59,212 nt of DNA from Pseudomonadota bacterium (lineage in GTDB: Bacteria > SAR324 > NAC60-12). Of the stretch, positions 34,455-43,840 are shown piece by piece. Made by a program: the position numbers and the translations under genes. Numbering within the stretch: the first letter of the stretch is position 1; each line of letters begins with the position of its first letter. The stretch lies in the NCBI GenBank assembly GCA_004213175.1, contig SHAT01000006.1:1-59212 (forward strand). Reading direction: 5' to 3'. The notes below the pieces were generated by a model, which did not search any database, had not been told where the DNA came from, and worked only from the letters and a program-made list of their open reading frames with translations.

Positions 34455-35108
34455 TTAATATTTTTCCAATTGATAAACACGTTCCAGGATTCCGTCTAGG
34501 CCTTTGTTTCGCAGTCTTATATCGAGAATATCAGTAGTTTCAAATAGTTCCAGTCTGCCGTATTGAGAAAAAAGCATTTCTATTTCCTTATCAGGAACGC
34601 TGAAAGGAGGGCCACTCATTTGATCCTGCTCATACTCTAGTGTAATGAGTAAAAGACGTCCTCCTGGAACAAGAAATGACAAAAGATGTTCTGCATACTT
34701 TTGCCGCTCCGGACTATCAAGGGCAACTATCGAACCTCGATCAAAAATTGCTTCAAAAAAACCTGTATGCTCCTGAGTTAAGTCAAAGAAGTCACCATTG
34801 AAAATATCAATTGAATCACTCCTGAAGAGTTGTAATTTGCCTGCGGATTGAATTGAATGAAATATTTTGTTTTCAGTAAAAAATTCTTCAACTGCCTTAC
34901 TCACCAATTCAACACCGACAACTTTTTTCGCTCTGTTTGCCAGCCAGGGCAAATCTAGAGTTTTCCCACAAAGCGGAACAAAAACGTTTTCTGGTGACTT
35001 CTTTAAAAACTCTCCGTAATGGCGAATCAAATATGGATTCACCTCAGGAAGATGAAAACCGATTCGTCCTTCCTGCCAGCGCGATTCCCATGGATTCATA
35101 AACTGCAT
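34455..35108 (-). CDS. tpm: Thiopurine S-methyltransferase-like SAM methyltransferase
   Basis: The 217-residue protein matches bacterial Tpm: WESRWQEGRIGFHLPEVNPYL at the start, VFVPLCGKTLDLPWLA (SAM motif), VVGVELVSKAVEEFF, and FDRGSIVALDSPERQKYAEH. Family members methylate sulfur, selenium or tellurium compounds. The true start may be the Met three codons later (MNPWESRW). Confidence 0.85.
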   Translation of the reverse strand: MQFMNPWESRWQEGRIGFHLPEVNPYLIRHYGEFLKKSPENVFVPLCGKTLDLPWLANRAKKVVGVELVSKAVEEFFTENKIFHSIQSAGKLQLFRSDSIDIFNGDFFDLTQEHTGFFEAIFDRGSIVALDSPERQKYAEHLLSFLVPGGRLLLITLEYEQDQMSGPPFSVPDKEIEMLFSQYGRLELFETTDILDIRLRNKGLDGILERVYQLEKY

Positions 35109-35129
35109 CTGTATAAAAAAAGTTAAAAA

Positions 35130-35834
35130 CTAAATCCCTATTTCGGCACGGTTAATTCTTGCCGAAGCAGGCTGCAGATGCTCATAACGCCAGCGATGCC
35201 ACGGTACGATGAATCCGGCAGCAAACTCATCTACTATTTCTGTTGTAAGTTTTACTGCTAATGCATTGTATGATTCACTTGTTTTTTCATCTTCTGCAAG
35301 TACATACTGTTTTCTTACACGAAAAATCAAATTACCACTATGCGCTTCTATCAGTTTTAAACGGATTACCCATTGTTCATTGGAAGAACAATCCTTTGTG
35401 CAGGGGAAAGAAGCGAAATCTAGCAGCAAAAAAAATGAACTTTGTAGTTCTTTTTCTAGTTTACTGGCAATATCTTTATCTGATATTCCGGTTAGAATCA
35501 ACGTACTGAGGTAAGTTCTGAAATGTGATCGAAGTTTAGGATTGTTCGCGAATTTCCGCTTTTGCTCCTTGATTCCTGTCACTTTACCCAAAGAAGGCAG
35601 CTCACGCAAACGCTGCTCAATTAGCTCTATCATTTGAGGCCAAACAGTTTCCAGATTTTTTGGTGACTTAACAGTCAGAAATGCCACTGGTTTTTGCATA
35701 TAAGGCAAAAGATCAGCTCTGTCCTTGATGTCGATTGTTTTACAAGCAGACAGGAAGGATTGTATCCCTATGAAGTATGCCAGAAGAACAGGTAGAGAAA
35801 ATGGTTTGTAATTAATGATAAATTCTAGTTTCAT
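35130..35834 (-). CDS. Hypothetical lipoprotein, 234 aa
   Basis: The N-terminal hydrophobic segment ends in lipobox FLSAC near residue 31. The mature part has an alternating pattern reminiscent of lipoproteins such as the LptE or GNA1162/LpoB-like groups (AFLTVKSPKNLETVWPQMIE, WVIRLKLIEAHSGNLIFRVR), but I cannot assign it. It ends 21 bases before the tpm start and may be co-transcribed with it. Confidence 0.55.
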   Translation of the reverse strand: MKLEFIINYKPFSLPVLLAYFIGIQSFLSACKTIDIKDRADLLPYMQKPVAFLTVKSPKNLETVWPQMIELIEQRLRELPSLGKVTGIKEQKRKFANNPKLRSHFRTYLSTLILTGISDKDIASKLEKELQSSFFLLLDFASFPCTKDCSSNEQWVIRLKLIEAHSGNLIFRVRKQYVLAEDEKTSESYNALAVKLTTEIVDEFAAGFIVPWHRWRYEHLQPASARINRAEIGI

Positions 35835-35984
35835 TTAAATTCCATTTCAAAAAAAATGTTTCACCCAACCACCTTACTGACACATAGATTAAACACAAGC
35901 GTTTAAGATTTCAACTTGTTATTTTGGCGTAAAAACTATATTCTTGATGTTTAATTTTACCTTAATTTAAAAGGATTTGATCCA

Positions 35985-37095
35985 ATGTTGAGTGAGGAAA
36001 TAAGTACTAAGATTGATAGTCTAACTCAGAGACTGGACGATTTAGAAGGGTTTCTTTGAAGTTCCTATTAAGCAAAAACAGGTAGAGGATTTAGAGCAGC
36101 AAACTTCCCATGACGGATTTTGGGAGTTACCTCAGGGTGAGCGGACTGCATTACTGAAAAACATTTCACGTTTAAGTGATTCAATTCAAGATTGGCGTGC
36201 CCTTGATTCCTTGCATGACGATTTAAAAGCTGCGGCTGATTTGTACCGTGAAGAAGAGGATTCTGATTTATTGAAAGAGATTCTTGCTTCATGCACTAAA
36301 CTTAATAATGATCTTGAATCCCTTGAAATAACAGGATTGTTTAACGGTGACGCAGATGACAGGAATGCCATCGTCTCGATTCATCCAGGAGCAGGAGGGA
36401 CAGAATCCACAGACTGGGTATCAATGCTTTATGAAATGTACCGCAGATGGCTTTCCGAGGAAGGATATAAATTCCAATTGCTTGACTACCTCCCCGGAGA
36501 TGAAGCCGGAATTAAGTCAGTTACTTTTTCAGTAGCAGGTTCATATGCTTATGGTAAACTAAAAACTGAAATTGGAGTTCATAGACTGGTCCGCATTTCT
36601 CCGTTTGATTCACAAAAAAGACGTCATACATCTTTTGCGTCTGTCTTTGTTTATGCGGAAATTGATGATGATGTCGAAGTTGAAATAAACACTGACGATA
36701 TTCGTATTGATACTTATCGGGCGAGCGGTGCCGGAGGGCAGCATGTAAATACTACTGACTCTGCGGTACGTATAACACATTCTCCGAGTGGTATTGTGGT
36801 GCAGTGTCAAAATGAACGTTCCCAGCACAAAAACAAAGCCACCGCGATGAAAATGCTCAAAGCACAGTTGTTTGATTTACAACAGAAAGAACTGAATAAA
36901 GAGAAGGAATTAGAAAACAGCAAAAAACAGGAAAATGCTTGGGGGAGTCAAATCAGGAGCTACGTTCTGCACCCCTATCAAATGGTAAAAGATCATCGAA
37001 CAAACTGGGAAGCAGGAAACACTCGAGCCGTTTTGAACGGTGATATAAACGGTTTCATCAAGGCCGCACTTTCACAAAAAGTGTGTAATTATTAG
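35985..37095 (+). CDS. prfB: Peptide chain release factor 2 with programmed +1 frameshift
   Basis: Frame 0 runs from ATG 35985 for 24 codons to TGA 36057-36059. Translation resumes in +1 from 36058 to 37095, giving about 369 residues. RF2 features include HPGAGGTESTDWVSMLYEM, the SPF anticodon-like motif (RISPFDSQKRRH) and the catalytic GGQ (ASGAGGQHVNTTDSAVRI). RF2 terminates at UGA and UAA. The slip site and GAAGGG stimulator are as in other bacteria. An ATG at 36211 in the second frame is internal, not the real start. Confidence 0.93.
36045..36060 (+). promoter_or_regulatory. prfB autoregulatory frameshift site
   Basis: GAAGGG (36045-36050) acts as an internal Shine-Dalgarno sequence 3 bases before CTT TGA A (36054-36060), matching the conserved AGGGGG-TAT-CTT-TGA-C arrangement. 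When RF2 is scarce the ribosome slips +1 and full-length RF2 is made. Confidence 0.88.
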
Positions 37096-37124
37096 CGAAA
37101 AAAACCTTTAACCAAAACTCTAAA

Positions 37125-37610
37125 ATGGCTTCATTTGATATTGTCTGCGAAATTGACACCCAGGAAGTAAGCAACGCGGTTGATCAGGCCCGAAGGGAAA
37201 TTAAAAACCGTTATGATTTCAAAGGTTCAAGTTGTGAAATTGATTTTGATAAAACCAAATCTGTATTGATGATAACTGCCGATGATGAAATGAAAATGCA
37301 AATTACGATCGACATTATGCTGACTAAATTGATCAAACGTTCCGTCCCAGTAAAATCGCTGGTATATGGTAAGACTGAGCCAAGCGGGAGAGTGCAAAAA
37401 AAAGAGATTACTGTGCAGCAGGGATTGAGCAAAGAGCAGTGCAAAAAAATCAATCAATTTATCAAATCAAGCAAAATCAAAGTTCAGCCGCAAACCCAGA
37501 GCGATTCGGTACGTGTCAGCAGTAAAAAAAAGGATGACCTGCAGGCCGTAATGCAGGCGATCAAAAAGCATGAATTTGACTTTGACGTACAGTTTGCGAA
37601 TTTTCGTTAA
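37125..37610 (+). CDS. yajQ: YajQ family nucleotide-binding protein (UPF0234)
   Basis: The 161-residue protein begins MASFDIVCEIDTQEVSNAVD and contains RREIKNRYDFKGS, the YajQ signature. Some family members bind cyclic di-GMP and affect transcription or virulence. It follows prfB by 29 bases and may be co-transcribed. The length matches the family. Confidence 0.9.
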   Translation: MASFDIVCEIDTQEVSNAVDQARREIKNRYDFKGSSCEIDFDKTKSVLMITADDEMKMQITIDIMLTKLIKRSVPVKSLVYGKTEPSGRVQKKEITVQQGLSKEQCKKINQFIKSSKIKVQPQTQSDSVRVSSKKKDDLQAVMQAIKKHEFDFDVQFANFR

Positions 37611-37637
37611 GCAGCAGACATTATTTCCGTCTCACAT

Positions 37638-40385
37638 TCATTGTCTTTGTAAAATCCTCAATCTGCGTTCTGATCTAAATCCGTATCGGTTTCGAGAAAA
37701 AACGGAGATTTGATTTATTCCAGGAACCAGCTCGAGTACAGTGCTAAACAGAAAATCATCATTATCAGATCGCTGAAACGGATTGTCTTCAGGCGATTTT
37801 AAGTTAGAAGAATAAAACACCTTTTCATGATTTAAATGCACAAATACATCTCTCACATTAGCCTCGTTGCTTACTTTTCCACTTAAAACCAGTGACTGCA
37901 AATCAGTTTCTCCCAGCACTGTGTTTCCTTCAATATCTTGCCATTTCAAATCGATAAACTTAGGTGTCTTCACCATTTTATTCGAAAGCGAATTCTGCAA
38001 ATTCCAGTGGTGAACTATCTTTGGTGTGCCAGATTTGGTATCAATCATTTCCAAATTTATTTTTCCTAAAGACACTTTATTTTTCAAAGTTTTAAACAGA
38101 AAATAATCTTTTTGCTCATGATCAGGTTCAAGATTTTTTAGCATTAATTTACCACGATTAACCCTGAATGAACCTTCTGTTCCCCTAATTCTCAGTAACA
38201 ATTCCGGTACAGTTTCCCTGCCCTTATTCACCAGCTTGAAAGCTAAGGCGATAATTTCACCGGATTGAACTTTTCCGTCACCATTGCCTTGACTGCCAAG
38301 TTCTCCATCGTCATGTATTTTCATTGCCATCTGAAACGAAGGAATTCTTTTCGGTAAAAAATGTAGCTGCAGATTTAAAGATTTTAATTTCTTAAAATTA
38401 TGGTCAAAAAGCACAAGTTCAATCGGTTCAATTTCCTGCATCATTCCAGCGAAATATTTAACCTTAAGTGTATGTTCAGCTTCTTCATCCGCCTCAATCA
38501 GGCCTAATGGAAATTCTAAACCGTCAAGTAAAACATTGCCAGCCTTTGTAACAGCAAGCAATCGCTGGCCAGCAAGCTTGCCTTTATTACTGAGTTTAAC
38601 TTTTAGCTGAATTTGATTCGCAGATATTTCCTCCGCAAACCAGCTCAAATTGAGTTTTTCTACCACAGGTGTATTTAAAAAAGGGTTTAAACTCCAGTCA
38701 ATTCGGTGTCTCTCAAGTGCTTTGGTTATTTTGTCACTTTCCTGTTGAGAAACTTTTCTCGAAATTTGGTGTAGCCTGGAATTTATATCTTCTTTGTTCC
38801 AAGTCAGCAAAATTTGTTTAGCTGTTTTTACAAAAATATCTGTATTTAAATTTTCTATAATGTCAACGTTTTCAATTAATTCAGTTTCATCAAAAAAATC
38901 GTCTTTGGCTGACAAATAACGTATTTCAAACATCTCAGAATCAGCACTAACATTGTGCTTATTTTGTTCAATCAAAAGATGGAACCGTTTCTGAGTAAAT
39001 GATTCTTTCTGTATATCCACTACTTGCCGATTATTTGCCGGTGGAACAGTAACTGGAATTAATCTCAATGTAGGCATTACTCCGATATTGTGGATCGAGT
39101 GTCCGGATGGTGTTAAATATTCTCCTATTGTTAATTTCAGCCCTGAACCGTCTTTCAAATCCCAAAGAGTTTGAACTGTACCTTTACCGAAACTTTGCTC
39201 TCCAATCACAATTGCGCGTTGATTCTGTTTTAAAGCAGCAGCAACAATCTCTGAAGCAGAAGCACTTCCGCGGTTTATTATCACAACCAACGGAATATCC
39301 TTTAAAAGGGTGTTGGTAAACAACTGTTTTGAATTATGAGTATTTGAAACCGAATGACCTACTGTACTGACTATTCGCTGCTTTCCAGTTAAAAATAAAT
39401 CACTAACCTTCACTGCTTCTTCCAGTAATCCTCCAGGATTGTTTCTCAAATCAAGCACCACTCCTTTGACATTAGCTAAGTCAGCAAGTTTGTTTTTAAG
39501 TTCTTGTGAAGTAGCGATTTGAAAATTTTTTATTCTTACATAACGAACAGTTTGAGCTCCGCTTTGTAAATCAAAAGTTTCAACGCTTTCTAGCTTAATT
39601 TCTTCACGTAAAAGTTCAAAACTTAAGGCTTTTGCATGGCCTTTTCTGAGGACACTGATAGTAACCGTCGTTCCTATATCGCCGCGTAAACGATGAAGAA
39701 TTTCGTCGAGTGTCAAGTGTTCTGTTTTCTCATCATCAACTGCAACTATTATGTCAAGTGGTTTCATACCAGCCTGTGCGGCAGGGCTACCATCCATCGG
39801 TGTAATCACAGTCAGTTGATCATCACGTGTGCCTACAACCAGTCCTACTCCAGCAAATTGACCTCCGATATTGATGTTGAATTCCTGAAAAATATCATTC
39901 GACAATAATACTGAGTATGCGTCCAAGCAATTCAGGATTCCACGAGCAAACAATTGCTCAATTTTTAATTGCGCTAGCTGGGGGTTTTTTTGCAAAAGAT
40001 GTTTCATCAATTTCTGCAAAGTGATATGCAAATCATAAAGCCCGTTCAATTTTTCAACAGAGATGTAGGAAGATTCTTTCTCAAGCCTGACTAGTAATCT
40101 CGTTCCCTGACCATTTTTCCCAAATTCTGGTAAAACCCAAACTTCTGGAACCATCCGACCAAGTTCAGTTAAAGCACCTTGAAGTAATTTCTCCGGTTCC
40201 AGTTTTTTTGGATGTACATAATCCAGTTGCAGATGCATTATCACTTCCGCAAGCAAAGGTGCTTCCGGTGCGGCAATTGAAGTAGAAAGGTAATCCGAAC
40301 TTGTTTTTCCCAGAAACCTGCAACTTGATAAAACAAGTGGGAACAGTACTATGAAAAAAAGTGTTAATAATCGTTTCAGTTTCAT
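37638..40385 (-). CDS. S41 carboxyl-terminal processing protease (lipoprotein) with long C-terminal extension
   Basis: The 915-residue protein has lipobox VLSSC at the N-terminus, a PDZ domain around 170-250 (GMKPLDIIVAVDDEKTEHL), and an S41 core with DLRNNPGGLLEEAV, the nucleophile region GSASASEIVAAAL and the Lys base in EQSFGKGTVQ. About 450 residues follow the protease core, including beta-sandwich-like segments with DDGELGSQGNGDGKVQSGE (possibly a calcium-binding loop). CtpA/Prc enzymes trim proteins in the periplasm. The extension is unusual and may bind substrate or the cell wall. Confidence 0.85.
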   Translation of the reverse strand: MKLKRLLTLFFIVLFPLVLSSCRFLGKTSSDYLSTSIAAPEAPLLAEVIMHLQLDYVHPKKLEPEKLLQGALTELGRMVPEVWVLPEFGKNGQGTRLLVRLEKESSYISVEKLNGLYDLHITLQKLMKHLLQKNPQLAQLKIEQLFARGILNCLDAYSVLLSNDIFQEFNINIGGQFAGVGLVVGTRDDQLTVITPMDGSPAAQAGMKPLDIIVAVDDEKTEHLTLDEILHRLRGDIGTTVTISVLRKGHAKALSFELLREEIKLESVETFDLQSGAQTVRYVRIKNFQIATSQELKNKLADLANVKGVVLDLRNNPGGLLEEAVKVSDLFLTGKQRIVSTVGHSVSNTHNSKQLFTNTLLKDIPLVVIINRGSASASEIVAAALKQNQRAIVIGEQSFGKGTVQTLWDLKDGSGLKLTIGEYLTPSGHSIHNIGVMPTLRLIPVTVPPANNRQVVDIQKESFTQKRFHLLIEQNKHNVSADSEMFEIRYLSAKDDFFDETELIENVDIIENLNTDIFVKTAKQILLTWNKEDINSRLHQISRKVSQQESDKITKALERHRIDWSLNPFLNTPVVEKLNLSWFAEEISANQIQLKVKLSNKGKLAGQRLLAVTKAGNVLLDGLEFPLGLIEADEEAEHTLKVKYFAGMMQEIEPIELVLFDHNFKKLKSLNLQLHFLPKRIPSFQMAMKIHDDGELGSQGNGDGKVQSGEIIALAFKLVNKGRETVPELLLRIRGTEGSFRVNRGKLMLKNLEPDHEQKDYFLFKTLKNKVSLGKINLEMIDTKSGTPKIVHHWNLQNSLSNKMVKTPKFIDLKWQDIEGNTVLGETDLQSLVLSGKVSNEANVRDVFVHLNHEKVFYSSNLKSPEDNPFQRSDNDDFLFSTVLELVPGINQISVFSRNRYGFRSERRLRILQRQ

Positions 40386-40690
40386 TTTTTTGGTCAGTGG
40401 ATTTGCTTTAAACTAAAATATTTTTATTATCAACTATTCTAATTTCGTTATAAGTAATTTTTATTATAAAATAAGTTAGGTAGAACTTTTATCTATTCAC
40501 TAAATTAAACTTTGAAGACTTGTCATTTTCAAAGTTTAATTATTTTCCGCAAAAATATATTCTCTTTCTGATTGAAATTACTCATTGATGATTCCAGCTT
40601 TTGCTTGAAAAATCAAAACGTCTGTGGTATCTATCACCTCATTCCAAATTAATTAGTAATGGAGCATTCAACTAAAAATAATAACAAAAC
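40386..40690. other. Intergenic region between divergent genes, no gene seen
   Basis: The 305-base AT-rich gap separates the start of the S41 protease gene from the start of the acyl-CoA synthetase gene, so it should hold both promoters. I see no confident promoter or RNA element. Confidence 0.4.
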
Positions 40691-42217
40691 ATGAACATCG
40701 GTTCCCTCTTACCTAGACATGCCCGTTATCGTCCGGAAAACCTTGCTTTTGTAGTTGGGAAAGAGCGTTTAAACTTTTTTGAATTAAATGAGCGTGTGAA
40801 TCGACTGGCAAATGCACTGTTGGATTCCGGAATTCGCAAAGGTCAAAAAATGGCAACTGTTCTGCCAAATTGCGAAGAGTTGATGCTGCTCTACTGGGCG
40901 GCCGCAAAAACAGGTATCGTGATTGTACCGGGAAGTCCTTTGCTGCAAGGTTCCGGATTGGCAACGCTGCTTAGGGACTCTGATACTGTAGTTGTCTTTG
41001 CAGATGCAGAATCTGCAGAACGACTGGATAAAATTAAAAATGAGCTTCCTGCAATTCAAAATAATCATTGGATAATGCTGGGAGAAAGCAAAATGATTCG
41101 TGGCTTTAAATCTTATCCTGATTTTATCGCGGGAGCCTCTACTGAAGAACCTCCGGATGCTCAACTGTGTGATGATGATGTCTACAACATTATGTATTCT
41201 AGCGGAACCACTGGGGCTCCAAAAGGTATTGTTCACACGCATGATGTTCGGGCTAATTACTGTACGCACTTTGCTTCCGCATGGCGTATGACTCCAGAAA
41301 GTATTGTGCTACATGCAGGATCAATAGTTTTCAACGGGGCTATGCTGGATTTAATGCCTTGGATGTTTCTAGGGGCGACTTACATTCTACACCACTACTT
41401 TGACCCGGGTGCGGTATTGGCTGCAGTTGAAAAAGAAAAAGTGACTCACATAGTTATGGTGCCTGCACAGATTTCCGCACTGCTCAATCATCCTGACTTT
41501 GAACCAAAAAAACTGTGTTCGTTGGAAATGCTCCAAAATGTCGGTGCACCACTACTGCTGGAATACAAACACAAATTAAATGAAGTATTACCCGGAATAT
41601 TTTATGAATTATATGGAGTTACAGAAGGATTCTTTTCACATTTGGATCGTGATGATGCTCTTCGTAAAGTAGGTTCTGTTGGCGCAGCACCTCCATTTTT
41701 TGACATAAAAATTTTACGGGAAGACGGTGAAGAATGTGAAGCGGGTGAGGTTGGAGAAATTTGCGGTCGTGGTCCAATGATGATGAACGGTTATTATAAA
41801 CAGCCTGAATTAACCAAAAAAACTATAGTTAAAGGTTGGTTACATTCAGGCGATTTAGGATACCTTGATGATGATGGGTTTTTGTTTCTCGTGGACCGTG
41901 TTAAAGACATGATTATCAGTGGCGGAGTTAATGTGTACCCAAAAGATATTGAAGAAGTTATTATTCAGCATCCAGCGGTTGCAGAAGTTTCAGTGTTTGG
42001 AGCTCCCGACAAAAAATGGGGAGAATCACCTATTGCAGCTATAATTTTTCACGATGGTCAAAGCCTATGTCCAGACGAATTGATTACATGGACCAATGAA
42101 CGTGTAGACGCAAAATTTCAGCGAATTTCAGCTGTCCAAATTTACAAATCTTTTCCACGCAATGTCGCAGGGAAGACTCTCAAACGTGCAATGCGTGAAT
42201 CTTACATCAACAAATGA
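40691..42217 (+). CDS. AMP-forming acyl-CoA synthetase / AMP-dependent ligase
   Basis: The 508-residue ANL-superfamily enzyme has the P-loop MYSSGTTGAPKG, the ELYGVTEG adenine site, GWLHSGDLGYLDDDGFLFLVDRVKD and the C-terminal Lys in NVAGKTLKRAM. It activates a carboxylic acid as acyl-adenylate and transfers it to CoA. The overall pattern is like medium/long-chain fatty acid or aromatic acid ligases; the substrate cannot be read. It stands alone. Confidence 0.88.
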   Translation: MNIGSLLPRHARYRPENLAFVVGKERLNFFELNERVNRLANALLDSGIRKGQKMATVLPNCEELMLLYWAAAKTGIVIVPGSPLLQGSGLATLLRDSDTVVVFADAESAERLDKIKNELPAIQNNHWIMLGESKMIRGFKSYPDFIAGASTEEPPDAQLCDDDVYNIMYSSGTTGAPKGIVHTHDVRANYCTHFASAWRMTPESIVLHAGSIVFNGAMLDLMPWMFLGATYILHHYFDPGAVLAAVEKEKVTHIVMVPAQISALLNHPDFEPKKLCSLEMLQNVGAPLLLEYKHKLNEVLPGIFYELYGVTEGFFSHLDRDDALRKVGSVGAAPPFFDIKILREDGEECEAGEVGEICGRGPMMMNGYYKQPELTKKTIVKGWLHSGDLGYLDDDGFLFLVDRVKDMIISGGVNVYPKDIEEVIIQHPAVAEVSVFGAPDKKWGESPIAAIIFHDGQSLCPDELITWTNERVDAKFQRISAVQIYKSFPRNVAGKTLKRAMRESYINK

Positions 42218-42387
42218 AAACAGGAAACCAAGTCGAGATAATAGACAGTTTGAAAAGGGATTCAATTCCGGAGCTGATTTTGGCTAATTGTGATTGTTAT
42301 TACACATTTTAGATTTTACATTCAACTGCTTTTTTGATACAATTTTTGCGCAAATACATCAAGGTTTGAATCAAATCCCTAAGTTGC

Positions 42388-43695
42388 ATGGACGAGAATA
42401 GATTATTCAATAATTGGAAAAATGCTTTAATTGTTTCCCTACAGCTGCCCAATAGATCAAACGCAGAAGTCAAGCGTTCACTAAAAGAAATGTCTTCACT
42501 CGTCTATTCCCTAGGCGGAGTAGTGACAAGACAAATTGTGCAGGTGCGCACACAAATACATCCTGCATATTTTTTTGGCAAAGGTAAGTTAGATGAGATT
42601 AAATTAACGCTTAAAAATGAAGCCGTTGATGCACTGCTGGTGGATAATCAACTTAGCCCTAAACAGACCCAGAATTTAGAGAGGATATTAGAATGTGCCG
42701 TTCTGGATCGTACTCAAGTAATTTTAGAAATTTTTGCAAAAAATGCCCGTACCCGTGAATCAAAACTGCAGATCGGTTTAGCGCAGGCTGAATATTTATT
42801 GCCTCGTTTAGTAGGATTGTGGAAACACCTTGACCGGGAGCGCGGTGGAATTGGTGCTTCACGTGGTACAGGTGAAAAGCAGATTGAAAAAGACAGACAA
42901 TTTTTGCGACGTCGAATAATACGCCTCAAAGCTCACTTAGAACGAGTCGAAAAGGAACGTAACACTCAAAAAAAACGGCGTTCAAATTGCCTGCGGGTGA
43001 CCCTCATAGGTTATACAAATGCAGGTAAATCTACAATAATGAATGCTTTGACAAATTCAGAGCTTTTAGTGGAGGATCGATTATTTGCCACACTTGATTC
43101 GACAACACGTCTTTTAGGAGATGATACACGACCTAAAGTTCTGTTATCTGATACAGTTGGTTTCATTAGTAATCTGCCCCATGAAGTGGTTGCGGCATTC
43201 CGTTCAACTCTCTCAACTGTCAAAGATGCAGATTTACTGCTTCAGATTGTAGACGCTAGTGACAACGTCGATGAACATTTACAAACGTCTGCATATGTTT
43301 TGGAAGACCTGGATGCTCTCTGTATTCCTATTCTTACAGTATTTAACAAAATAGACAGGATTTCATCTACGCGTTTATTAATGTTGGAAAAAATGTATCC
43401 TGATGCAGTTTTTGTTTCTGTTGTAAATACCGAAGAAAGCGGACTCATTAACAGTTCAACTTTAGTAGATAAAATAAGAAAAAAGATCCTGCTATTTTTT
43501 GATGAACGTATGAAAACTGTGACAATTCGTCTCGATTATCTGCACTCACAGCAGTTGTCAAATATTTACGAATGGAGCAGGGTAGATAACATTGATTATC
43601 AAGAGGAGGGTATCATGATGACATTGACCACAATTCCCGGCAATTTGGAAAGACTGCGTCATCACTTAGGCTCAGTTTTCACGGAAATGGGTTAA
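42388..43695 (+). CDS. hflX: GTPase HflX
   Basis: The 435-residue protein has the HflX N-terminal domain (THPAYFFGKGKLDEI-like, GRT/LLVDNQLSPKQTQNLE), the Gly-rich linker LDRERGGIGASRGTGEKQIE, and a GTPase domain with G1 GYTNAGKST, G3 DTVGFI and G4 NKID. HflX rescues stalled ribosomes under stress. The length matches the family. Confidence 0.92.
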   Translation: MDENRLFNNWKNALIVSLQLPNRSNAEVKRSLKEMSSLVYSLGGVVTRQIVQVRTQIHPAYFFGKGKLDEIKLTLKNEAVDALLVDNQLSPKQTQNLERILECAVLDRTQVILEIFAKNARTRESKLQIGLAQAEYLLPRLVGLWKHLDRERGGIGASRGTGEKQIEKDRQFLRRRIIRLKAHLERVEKERNTQKKRRSNCLRVTLIGYTNAGKSTIMNALTNSELLVEDRLFATLDSTTRLLGDDTRPKVLLSDTVGFISNLPHEVVAAFRSTLSTVKDADLLLQIVDASDNVDEHLQTSAYVLEDLDALCIPILTVFNKIDRISSTRLLMLEKMYPDAVFVSVVNTEESGLINSSTLVDKIRKKILLFFDERMKTVTIRLDYLHSQQLSNIYEWSRVDNIDYQEEGIMMTLTTIPGNLERLRHHLGSVFTEMG

Positions 43696-43840
43696 TAAAT
43701 TATAAGCATGCTGTTTCGACTGCTTTAACCTAATTTAAGGCATAACTTTATAATACATGCAATGACATTACTGCTAACGAAAACAATATTTTCTGGCAAC
43801 TAAGTCATTCAGCATAATTTTAATTAGAAGAAAAAAATAA

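Noticed and set aside
36211-37095. Separate RF2-like gene starting at 36211
   Set aside because: The frame is open upstream to the frameshift site at 36058, and RF2 N-terminal sequence is present before 36211.
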